Of a DNA stretch of 33,306 nt, positions 1 to 7,828 are shown piece after piece. The notes beneath the pieces are model-generated. The model was not told the origin of the DNA and did no database searches. It saw nothing but the letters and a program-made list of their open reading frames with translations. Both the position numbers and the translations under genes were made by a program. Source of the stretch: Candidatus Woesearchaeota archaeon (GTDB taxonomy: Archaea; Nanobdellota; Nanobdellia; Woesearchaeales; GW2011-AR4); contig JAHFQA010000005.1 in NCBI GenBank assembly GCA_023266475.1, forward strand, positions 1-33,306, in the 5' to 3' direction. Each line of letters starts with the position of its first letter. The stretch's first letter is position 1.

Positions 1-764
1 CTTTCTTCTTTTACAGCAAGGAAGAAATGGAATACTTCAGGGATGAGTTTAAAAAATACGTCAACATACCGATTTATGTTTGCGGTGGCCAGCCAATGGT
101 CATAAAAGAGGAATTAATGAAGCCGATGGTTGAGGCAGGCATGAACAGGATAAGAATGGGCATTGAGTCAGGAGCAGAAAGAATACAGGCAATGTACCAA
201 AGGGTGATATCCAATAAAAAAATCCTTGAAGCCTGTAAAGTTATAAACAAGTTCAAGGGCGTAACAGTAACATATGATTTCATAACTGACAATCCGTGGG
301 AAACAGAAGAGGAAACCCTTCAGACCCTAAAGTTTATACTTGAGATTCCGCATCCTTACAGCTTGAGCGTTTTTTCACTTACATTCTACCCGAACACTGA
401 CATTCACCTAAAAGCTATTGCTGATGGCATAGTGAAGAAAGACGAGGATACCTTAGCAAAGCATTATTGGGGGGTTAAAAATAACTATTTGAATTTGATG
501 TTTTACCTTTGCGATTTAAGGTGGATTCCAACAAGCTTCAAGTTTTTTTTGCTGAAAGACAACGTGAGGAATTCAAAATTCAAACCCGTTATAATGGCTT
601 TCCTAAGGCTCAACAGGATTTTAAAGAACAGAAGCTCATTATTCAAGTATCTTTGGACATATGTCAGGGAGCTTGATTACACAAGAATAAAATTCTCAAT
701 TAAAAAGTATTATTATGATTATAAGTATTATTATTCATTAAAGAGCAACGTATTGGGAAATTGA
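1..764 (+). CDS. Radical SAM protein (C-terminal part; 5' end outside window)
   Basis: Frame is open upstream of the ATG at 27 (FFFYSKEEMEYF...). 'AGMNRIRMGIESGAERIQAMYQR' and 'DFITDNPWETEEETLQTL' are typical of B12-binding radical SAM proteins. Confidence 0.8.
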   Translation, partial: FFFYSKEEMEYFRDEFKKYVNIPIYVCGGQPMVIKEELMKPMVEAGMNRIRMGIESGAERIQAMYQRVISNKKILEACKVINKFKGVTVTYDFITDNPWETEEETLQTLKFILEIPHPYSLSVFSLTFYPNTDIHLKAIADGIVKKDEDTLAKHYWGVKNNYLNLMFYLCDLRWIPTSFKFFLLKDNVRNSKFKPVIMAFLRLNRILKNRSSLFKYLWTYVRELDYTRIKFSIKKYYYDYKYYYSLKSNVLGN

Positions 765-788
765 TAGAATAATTCTTATTTGCAAGGA

Positions 789-952
789 GCTTTGTCCCTA
801 ATCTCGCTTACGTTTGGTTTAGCAGCTTCAAAGATTTAAATTCTTATAGTAAAAACTGACGTTTCCCGTCAGGAACAATCCCTTTGTCAATTGGATTTTT
901 TCTTTTATTAATATTTGACCTGATGCTGCTAAACTTCGTTGGAGACAAAGTT
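789..952. mobile_element. Putative MITE-like element with terminal inverted repeat and 10-bp flanking direct repeat
   Basis: TTTGCAAGGA at 779-788 and 953-962 is a perfect direct repeat. Just inside, CTTTGTC (790-796) pairs with GACAAAG (944-950), and GTTTAGCAGC (817-826) with GCTGCTAAAC (925-934). No convincing ORF. Confidence 0.5.
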
Positions 953-967
953 TTTGCAAGGAAAAAA

Positions 968-976
968 TTTATAAAA
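968..976 (+). promoter_or_regulatory. Archaeal TATA box for the WecC-like gene
   Basis: TTTATAAAA starting 31 bp upstream of the ATG at 999. Confidence 0.5.
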
Positions 977-998
977 CAATCTCTGTTGGTTTTCTAGA

Positions 999-2282
999 AT
1001 GAAAGTAATAACAGTAGTTGGTCTTGGGTATGTAGGGCTTCCTTTGGCTTGCTTGTGCGCTGAAAAAGGCAAAAAGGTTTATGGACTTGAAATAGACAAG
1101 AGAAAGGTTGACTTGATAAATAGCGGCACAAGCCCTATTGAAGACGAATATCTTGCAAACAAATTAAGAAATTTGAAAGGAAAGATAAATGCAGCATCAA
1201 ATCCAAGCGACTGCATTCCAAATTCGGATGTTTTGATTGTTTGCGTTCCAACGCCTGTTGACAAAAAGAATGTGCCTGACTTGACTGCTTTGATGGAGTC
1301 TCTGTCAGCAATTTCAAAATTTATCAAGCAAGGGACCTTGCTCGTTATTGAATCAACAATCTATCCTGGCACTATTGAGGAAGTTGCAGTTCCAATGCTT
1401 AAAAAGCAGAAATTTGATGCCTACAAAAATGATATATTTCTAGCGCATTGCCCTGAAAGAATTGACCCAGGTAACAAGAGATGGACTATTGAGAACCTTC
1501 CAAGGGTTGTAGGAGGAATTACAAAAGAGGCAACAAAAAAAGCAGCAGAATTTTACAGAAGCATAATAAATGCAGATGTGATTGAATTGAGCAGCGTCAA
1601 GGCTGCAGAAGCAACAAAAATAATGGAAAATACATTTAGGGATGTAAACATAGCTTTTGTCAACGAGATGGCGCAGAGCTTTGACAAAGCTGGAATTGAT
1701 ATTCTTGAAGTGATAAGGGGAGCTTCAACAAAGCCGTTTGCTTTCATGCCACATTATCCTGGGGCCGGCGTTGGAGGTCACTGTATTTCAGTTGACCCTT
1801 ATTATCTTATAGAAAAAGCAAAGCAATTAGGATTCAACCACAGATTCCTGATTTTAGCTCGGGAAATTAACAACAGCATGCCACATTACACTATTGAATT
1901 ACTGGAAAATGAATTAAAAAAAATAAAAAAGTCAGTCAAAGGGGCAAAAGTTGGTGTTCTTGGATTGGCATACAAAGCAAATATTGATGACATTAGAGAA
2001 AGCCCTTCATTAGAAATAATTAACATCCTAAAGACAAAAGGGGGAGACGTTTTTGTTTTTGATCCGCATATTAAAAAAGGGAGCAATGTAAAAGATATAG
2101 ATGAATTATTGAACAAAAGTGATTATTTGATTCTTGCAACTGACCATGCTGAGTTCAAAAATATTGATTTGAATTTATTAAAAAAGCACAAGATCCTTGC
2201 TGTTATTGATGGCAGAAATTGTCTGGACAAAGAGAAAATAAAATCAATGGGAATCTTGTACCATGGGATTGGGAGAAGCTAG
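999..2282 (+). CDS. wecC: Nucleotide-sugar dehydrogenase, UDP-N-acetyl-D-mannosaminuronate dehydrogenase-like
   Basis: N-terminal 'VVGLGYVGLPLACL' Rossmann motif; 'FMPHYPGAGVGGHCISVDPYYL' catalytic Cys region of the UDP-Glc/GDP-Man dehydrogenase family. A WecB-like gene is in the same window. Confidence 0.9.
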   Translation: MKVITVVGLGYVGLPLACLCAEKGKKVYGLEIDKRKVDLINSGTSPIEDEYLANKLRNLKGKINAASNPSDCIPNSDVLIVCVPTPVDKKNVPDLTALMESLSAISKFIKQGTLLVIESTIYPGTIEEVAVPMLKKQKFDAYKNDIFLAHCPERIDPGNKRWTIENLPRVVGGITKEATKKAAEFYRSIINADVIELSSVKAAEATKIMENTFRDVNIAFVNEMAQSFDKAGIDILEVIRGASTKPFAFMPHYPGAGVGGHCISVDPYYLIEKAKQLGFNHRFLILAREINNSMPHYTIELLENELKKIKKSVKGAKVGVLGLAYKANIDDIRESPSLEIINILKTKGGDVFVFDPHIKKGSNVKDIDELLNKSDYLILATDHAEFKNIDLNLLKKHKILAVIDGRNCLDKEKIKSMGILYHGIGRS

Positions 2283-3215
2283 TCATTCATAAAACAATTC
2301 TTCTTTTCCAAGATTTTCCTTGTACCACTTGTATGTTTTTGCAAATCCTTCTTTAATGCTGACTTGAGGCTTCCAGCCAAGAGACTGCAATTTGTCAATT
2401 GATGGAATTCTTTTTATAATTTCCCTTTCCTTTTGCCTTGTTTCTTTTCCAAATCCGACAATTTTTGGTTTGAGGGTTTTTCCCGAAATTTTAATTATTG
2501 ATTCAGCGAGTTCCTTCATTGTTATTTGGTCTGTATTTGCAATATTGTAAGCTTCACCTTTGATTCCTTTTTTCATAACAGTTTCTATTCCGCTTACAAT
2601 GTCAGCAATGTAGGTGAAGCATCTAACTTGGGAGCCGTCGCCAAAAACTGTCGGTGATTCGTTGTTCAAAACTTTTTGTATGAAAATAGGTACAACCCAC
2701 TCAAATCCTTGCCCAGGCCCGTAAACATTGAACAGTCTTACAGGATTTATGTCCATTCCATACTCCTGAACATAACCCTTTGCATACATTTCTGCAGTCA
2801 ATTTTGAAACGCCATAAATACTTACAGGGCTTTTCGGGCTGTCCTCCTTTAATGGAATTTCCCTTGCCTCGCCGTAAACTTCAGAAGAGGATGTATAAAC
2901 GATCTTTTTTACGTTTGTCCCTAAAGCGCACCTGAAAACATTAATAGTCCCGTCTATATTCACAGCAAGTGTATTAAGGGGCTTTTTGTCTGAATTAACA
3001 ACTCCAAGCTCTGCTGCAAGATGATAAACAATATCACAGTCTTTCATTTCCCATCTAATATCTTCGAGCACAGATTTTTTCACGAATTCGAGCTTTTCAT
3101 GAGTAAATTTTATCGGTTTTATGTCGATGACTTTAACGTCATTTCCTTCATTAAGAAGATGCCCAACTAAAGTATGGCCTATAAAGCCGTTGCCGCCTGT
3201 AACCATTATTTTCAT
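2283..3215 (-). CDS. NAD-dependent sugar epimerase/dehydratase (extended SDR)
   Basis: 'MVTGGNGFIGHTLVGHLL' and 'YGVSKLTAEMYAKGY' (YxxxK). Confidence 0.9.
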   Translation of the reverse strand: MKIMVTGGNGFIGHTLVGHLLNEGNDVKVIDIKPIKFTHEKLEFVKKSVLEDIRWEMKDCDIVYHLAAELGVVNSDKKPLNTLAVNIDGTINVFRCALGTNVKKIVYTSSSEVYGEAREIPLKEDSPKSPVSIYGVSKLTAEMYAKGYVQEYGMDINPVRLFNVYGPGQGFEWVVPIFIQKVLNNESPTVFGDGSQVRCFTYIADIVSGIETVMKKGIKGEAYNIANTDQITMKELAESIIKISGKTLKPKIVGFGKETRQKEREIIKRIPSIDKLQSLGWKPQVSIKEGFAKTYKWYKENLGKEELFYE

Positions 3216-3238
3216 ACTGTCGCTGAAATTTAGGATTA

Positions 3239-3246
3239 TTTATAAA
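3239..3246 (-). promoter_or_regulatory. TATA box for the SDR epimerase gene
   Basis: TTTATAAA about 30 bp upstream of the start codon at 3215. Confidence 0.45.
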
Positions 3247-3366
3247 TTTAACCGAATAAATTAATGTGTCATTTTAGAAATTGGATGGAAACCAAATATA
3301 CATTACATTGCATCAGTCCATATATTATTTTATTTCAATCAAACAATATAAACAAAATTAGAAAAT

Positions 3367-3509
3367 ATGACAATAAAAGGCGCAATTCCTGGGCTTTCCC
3401 AATTTACGGCTGGTATGCACCTTTCTGCTATCCAAACTGGGCTGCAAAATTTTTTGTTGATTCTCTGTTGCTTGAATATGATAAAAATGTAGCTGACAAA
3501 TTATTTTAG
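3367..3509 (+). pseudogene. C-terminal gene remnant with a frameshift
   Basis: Frame from 3367 reads MTIKGAIPG; the adjacent frame then reads 'FPIYGWYAPFCYPNWAAKFFVDSLLLEYDKN...' to the stop at 3509. It is protein-like but split across two frames and lacks an N-terminus. Confidence 0.45.
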
Positions 3510-4670
3510 GTTATTTTTTGGTATAAGGTTATTCTTTACAAGATAGTCATAAAGCAAATCCGCTGCAAGCTGATGTCCTTTTGAGTTCCAGTGTCCGTCA
3601 ATATTGAAATAGAAAGTATTATTTGCATTTTTCTGCTGGAAATACGGCAACATGTCAAAATATGTAATGTTATTTTCCGATGCAAATTTTGCAGCTAATT
3701 TCTGCATCTTGTCAGGCTCTAGGTCTTTTTCATTCAAGTTATTTTGTCTTACAAAATCTTCAAACCTGTTTTTGTCAACTTGCTCCCTGTTAGGGATTAC
3801 AAACATAACCAACTGTATTTTATTTTCATCGGCAAAGCTTTTTATTTCCTGAATCAGCATAAACGTTTTCTGGATCGCTTCGCTTGCCTTAGGAGTATTG
3901 TTTTTATAAAACATGTCAACTATCCCAACATCTCTTTTGGACTTTGCATCGCCGCTGCTTATTTTTGATTTTGCAAGCAAATATCTTATTATGTTCTGGT
4001 TTTTCGCGCCTTCAAGAATGACTGTTTGGGTTAATGCGCATAAATGAGAATACCTGCTGCATGAAAGCAAGAAACTTTTTGCCATTGATATTTTTACAGG
4101 AATGTGCTCAACAAGCTTATTGTTTTCTATTGACACAAGCGGCGTTATTGAGTTTTCTGCAACATCGCGGCTGGAAAAATCAAGCAAAATCATATCCGGC
4201 TTGTATTTCAGGCCTTCTGTTCTAAGGTAAGAAAGCTCCTGCGCAGTGCTGTAACCGCCGACAGCTCCGTTTAAGACCTCGTATTTTCTCTTTAACTCAT
4301 TGTTAAGCTTTTTTTCAAGAATATTTTCATATGTCTGGTTTAACGGAACTTGCAATGCCTGAGAGAAAGATGAGCCGACAAGAAGAATTCTGTAAGTTCC
4401 TTTTGGCTTTTCATAACTATACTCGTAATCACGAAGTCCTTTTGAATTGAATGTAATGATGTTGGAGAATTCTTGGCGGTGATATTGAGTTTCAAAATTT
4501 GGAATGTGCCTGAACATCAGCGTACTGTCAAACTCGGTGTAATTGAGATTTTGAGGCAAAAAGATTCTTATAATAATTTCCAGAATAACAATCATAACAA
4601 AAATTACAATAAGCGTCATAAGTAGATTCAGCAAAATTGACTTGAGCTTGCTTTGTTTTTTATTTGGCAT
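3501..4670 (-). CDS. Membrane-anchored SGNH/GDSL-like (DltD/AlgX-type) protein
   Basis: N-terminal TM; 'ILLVGSSFSQALQVP' (GxSF nucleophile block); C-terminal 'DGHWNSKGHQLAADLL' (DxH block). Confidence 0.75.
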   Translation of the reverse strand: MPNKKQSKLKSILLNLLMTLIVIFVMIVILEIIIRIFLPQNLNYTEFDSTLMFRHIPNFETQYHRQEFSNIITFNSKGLRDYEYSYEKPKGTYRILLVGSSFSQALQVPLNQTYENILEKKLNNELKRKYEVLNGAVGGYSTAQELSYLRTEGLKYKPDMILLDFSSRDVAENSITPLVSIENNKLVEHIPVKISMAKSFLLSCSRYSHLCALTQTVILEGAKNQNIIRYLLAKSKISSGDAKSKRDVGIVDMFYKNNTPKASEAIQKTFMLIQEIKSFADENKIQLVMFVIPNREQVDKNRFEDFVRQNNLNEKDLEPDKMQKLAAKFASENNITYFDMLPYFQQKNANNTFYFNIDGHWNSKGHQLAADLLYDYLVKNNLIPKNNLK

Positions 4671-4736
4671 AATCCAGAGTTTACTATATTTGGTTATAAA
4701 GTTTTCTCAAATAATTTAATAAACTCTTTCATAAGG

Positions 4737-4745
4737 TTTATAAAT
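4737..4745 (+). promoter_or_regulatory. TATA box for the acylation operon
   Basis: TTTATAAAT 35 bp upstream of the ATG at 4772. Confidence 0.45.
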
Positions 4746-4771
4746 GAATATAAGGATCTGCAGCATAAGAA

Positions 4772-5800
4772 ATGGCTAAAAATAAAGCAAAAAATATATT
4801 CAAAAATCTCTTGCTGTTAATCATAGTTCTTGCAATAGTAACTATGCTGCTTGAGATTTCGTTGAGATTGGCTTATCCGTTTTATTTCAATTATAACACA
4901 GAAATGTGGTGCTATTCTGTTCTTTTGAAAATGGCAAGCCCAAACCCTAATGTATCCCATGAGCATGTCCCAAATTCAGAAGCATTTCTCTATGGAGTTG
5001 ATGTAAAAATAAACTCTTATGGATTTAGGGATAAGGAATATTCCTTGAAAAAGCCTGAAAATACATACAGGATATTGGTATTAGGGGATTCATTCACTCT
5101 TGGCTGGGGCGTTCCGATTGAATATGCTTATTCTGAAGTTCTTGAAAAAATGCTTAATGAAAATATTAAAGGCAAGAAGTTCGAAGTTATCAACACAGCT
5201 TTGGGAAACTACAACACACAAATGGAGTATGAGCTGCTCAAGGAAAAAGGGCTTAAATTAAATCCTGACATGGTCATTGTCGGCTTTTATCCAAACGACC
5301 CAGAGCTTACAGTTAAATTTGATGAAAAAAGCTTTTCAACTTTCATAAAAAGGCACAGCTACATTTACGCATTTTTCTGGGACAGGTTAATTAAGCTTAA
5401 GACTAGGATTGATTTGGCAGGAAACAAAGGCTCCTATGCAGGCTATGTTCACAACCTTTACAGGAGCGATTTTGAAGGGAGAAAAATAATGGAAAATTCC
5501 TTGAATGGTATCATTGATTTGAGCAAGCAAAACAGCATAACTCCTGTTGTAGTCATATTGCCGCAGTTCTTTGGAAATTTTGAAAATTATGAGTTTAAGG
5601 AGGTTTATCCGACTGTCAGCAGCATAACATCAGGAAAAAATGCCCTTACAATTGACATTCTGCCTTATTTTAAAAACAACAGCGTAAAAGATGTCATTGT
5701 GTCTTTTGAGGATGCACACCCAAACAAGCTAGGCCACAGCATAATTGCAAAGGCGATTTATGACAATATTTACAATATTGTATCTGAGAAATCTAAGTAA
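4772..5800 (+). CDS. Membrane-anchored SGNH/GDSL-like (DltD-like) protein
   Basis: N-terminal TM; 'ILVLGDSFTLGWGVP' (GDSFT block I); 'EDAHPNKLGHSIIAKAI' (DxHPN block V). Confidence 0.8.
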   Translation: MAKNKAKNIFKNLLLLIIVLAIVTMLLEISLRLAYPFYFNYNTEMWCYSVLLKMASPNPNVSHEHVPNSEAFLYGVDVKINSYGFRDKEYSLKKPENTYRILVLGDSFTLGWGVPIEYAYSEVLEKMLNENIKGKKFEVINTALGNYNTQMEYELLKEKGLKLNPDMVIVGFYPNDPELTVKFDEKSFSTFIKRHSYIYAFFWDRLIKLKTRIDLAGNKGSYAGYVHNLYRSDFEGRKIMENSLNGIIDLSKQNSITPVVVILPQFFGNFENYEFKEVYPTVSSITSGKNALTIDILPYFKNNSVKDVIVSFEDAHPNKLGHSIIAKAIYDNIYNIVSEKSK

Positions 5801-5844
5801 AATATAAAAAGGCACTAATTTCCTTAATAGAAAACTAGATTTAA

Positions 5845-6000
5845 ATGGAACTAGATCAATCTAAAAATAAAGAAAGTTTCTTAAGGAGGAACTGGAAGAT
5901 TGCATTAGTTATAGGCGGCATTGCAGTATTGCTTGTTTTGTTTATAATATTCAGCGGCAAGAATGTTGTTTCTCCGGATCTTGTTTATTTCCCGACATAA
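5845..6000 (+). CDS. 51-aa single-TM microprotein, candidate DltX analogue (absent from ORF track)
   Basis: My translation: MELDQSKNKESFLRRNWKIALVIGGIAVLLVLFIIFSGKNVVSPDLVYFPT*. Basic N-terminus, one TM, short outer tail. It lies 9 bp upstream of the MBOAT gene and downstream of the SGNH gene. Confidence 0.75.
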   Translation: MELDQSKNKESFLRRNWKIALVIGGIAVLLVLFIIFSGKNVVSPDLVYFPT

Positions 6001-6009
6001 GTGATTTAA

Positions 6010-7224
6010 ATGCTTTATTTTCAAGAGCCTGCAATTTTTAGAACTATTCTAGAGCCATACACAAAGCTTGTTTTTGGCCAGTATTTCAATACCGGGCTTT
6101 TGCTAATTTTTGGCTTGATTTTTTCCTTGTTATTTTATTTTATACCAAAAAAATTTAAGCTTAAGGTATTATTGACAGCAAGCATAATTTTTGCCTTAAT
6201 ATCTTCAACAATAGCAAATTTTGCACTGTTTATAACGATTTTGGCAATCCTTTTCTTGTGCTCGAATTATGATTTTAAATTCAAAAATATTCTGTTTTGG
6301 ATTACAGAGGCTTTCTTGCTTATTTCAACAATGCTTTTTAACAGGGCTTTCAAATTTCACTCGGCTTTCTATTCATTTGCTGCTTATTACACAATGTACC
6401 GCTCGATTCATTATTTTGTTGATGTTGAGCAAGGCTCCTTGAAGAAGGCAAAATTTGCTGATTACATAACTTTTCTGCTTTTCTTCCCATCATTTTCCCA
6501 TGGGCCTGTTGAAAGGCTTGAAAACCTAAGCCCTGAAACTATAACAAAAGAGCACATATTTTTTGGATTCAAGAGAATTTTTTTTGGAGCTGCAAAATTC
6601 ACGTTTTTATTATATGTGCTATCTAAAATTCCAGTAGTTTCTTTTTCTGCAGGCAACTTCTGGAATTGGCTTGTTTACTCTGCTTATGGAAATGCAATAA
6701 GGCTTTACGTGCTTCTTTCGGGTGACATAGACATTGTAATTGGAATCTCGTCATTGATAGGCTTTAAGATAAGCGAGAACTTCCCGAAATTCCCTTACAT
6801 CCAGGAAAGCCCGACAAAATTCTGGCAGAACTGGCAGGCAACTATAGTTAATTGGCTAACTGCCTATGTTTATTTCCCCCTTTGCAGAAACAGAAAATAT
6901 ATTTATTTGAAGACAATGGTTATCATAATGATAATCGGCTGGGCACATTTGTTTTATTACTTCCAAGATTTCCCGTCAATAGATTATATCTTATATTACA
7001 CTTTGTGGGGAGTATTTTTAGGGGGGACGTTAGCTGCCTCCAAAGTCATTGAAAAGAAAAAAGCAGATTCAAAAAAATCTGTGCAAGAAAAGTATCCAAC
7101 ACTTTCGAAAGTCGTGTATGCTGACAATATGTTTACAAAGGCATTAAATATTTTTATAACGTTCAACATTATTGCAATAGGCTGGCTTTCGCCATTGTAC
7201 ATTTTGATTACCAAATTAAGATGA
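6010..7224 (+). CDS. MBOAT-family membrane O-acyltransferase (DltB-like)
   Basis: Polytopic; 'FPSFSHGPVERLENL', 'SPTKFWQNWQATIVNWLTAYVYFPLCRN' (FWxxW...YVYxPL pattern), 'IIGWAHLFYYF' with the expected catalytic His. Confidence 0.85.
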   Translation: MLYFQEPAIFRTILEPYTKLVFGQYFNTGLLLIFGLIFSLLFYFIPKKFKLKVLLTASIIFALISSTIANFALFITILAILFLCSNYDFKFKNILFWITEAFLLISTMLFNRAFKFHSAFYSFAAYYTMYRSIHYFVDVEQGSLKKAKFADYITFLLFFPSFSHGPVERLENLSPETITKEHIFFGFKRIFFGAAKFTFLLYVLSKIPVVSFSAGNFWNWLVYSAYGNAIRLYVLLSGDIDIVIGISSLIGFKISENFPKFPYIQESPTKFWQNWQATIVNWLTAYVYFPLCRNRKYIYLKTMVIIMIIGWAHLFYYFQDFPSIDYILYYTLWGVFLGGTLAASKVIEKKKADSKKSVQEKYPTLSKVVYADNMFTKALNIFITFNIIAIGWLSPLYILITKLR

Positions 7225-7562
7225 TACTAAACATTGGAATTGACATTGAGCAGGTTTCGAGATTTAAAAATCAAAGCGCTAGGCTTATGAGTAAAATTTT
7301 TTCAGCAAAAGAACTGAAACATATTAATAAATCAGATTTGCAGAGAATCGCTGGAATTTTTTCTGCAAAAGAAGCTGTTATTAAGGCAAGCAACCCAATT
7401 GAAAAACTTAATTTCAGGAATATAGAAATTTTGCACAGAAAAGATGGCTTTCCTTTTGTGCAGGTTAAAAATGCCCGAAAAGTAACATCAAAAGACTTAA
7501 AAATAAGCATTTCCCATTCAAAAGATTATGCAGTTGCTGCTGCAGTTCTCATGAAAAGGTGA
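7221..7562 (+). CDS. acpS: Holo-[acyl-carrier-protein] synthase (4'-phosphopantetheinyl transferase)
   Basis: 'GIDIEQVSRF', 'FSAKEAVIKAS', 'ISISHSKDYAVAAAV'. ATGA overlap with the MBOAT gene. Confidence 0.9.
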   Translation: MILNIGIDIEQVSRFKNQSARLMSKIFSAKELKHINKSDLQRIAGIFSAKEAVIKASNPIEKLNFRNIEILHRKDGFPFVQVKNARKVTSKDLKISISHSKDYAVAAAVLMKR

Positions 7563-7563
7563 T
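7557..7563 (+). promoter_or_regulatory. Shine-Dalgarno motif for the ACP gene, embedded in the acpS stop region
   Basis: AGGTGAT matches the archaeal consensus GGAGGUGAU and precedes the inferred ATT start at 7568. Confidence 0.55.
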
Positions 7564-7567
7564 TTAA

Positions 7568-7795
7568 ATTAATGAAAAACTAAAGCAGATTTGCTCAAAA
7601 ATTTTCAACATAAGGCAGGATGAGGTATCATCAGATATGTCAAAAAGCATCACTCCAGAATGGGATTCTTTGAACCATCTAATGCTATTGACAGAGGTTG
7701 AAAAGCAGTTCAACATCAAGTTTACTGCAAGCGATACAGTCAAAATTAAGTCAGTCAAGGACATTGAAGCAATTTTAAAAGGAAAAGGGTTATAA
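7568..7795 (+). CDS. Acyl carrier protein, 75 aa (absent from ORF track; apparent ATT start)
   Basis: My translation: (M)NEKLKQICSKIFNIRQDEVSSDMSKSITPEWDSLNHLMLLTEVEKQFNIKFTASDTVKIKSVKDIEAILKGKGL*. 'WDSLNHLMLLTEVEKQF' is the phosphopantetheine attachment motif. It follows acpS directly. Confidence 0.85.
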   Translation: MNEKLKQICSKIFNIRQDEVSSDMSKSITPEWDSLNHLMLLTEVEKQFNIKFTASDTVKIKSVKDIEAILKGKGL

Positions 7796-7828
7796 ATTCT
7801 GGGCAGTTTTGATTTCAAGTGCATTTAT

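Noticed and set aside
7564-7824. 86-aa minus-strand ORF
   Set aside because: It is antisense to the real ACP frame, which carries the WDSLNHL phosphopantetheine motif, and has no family signal of its own.
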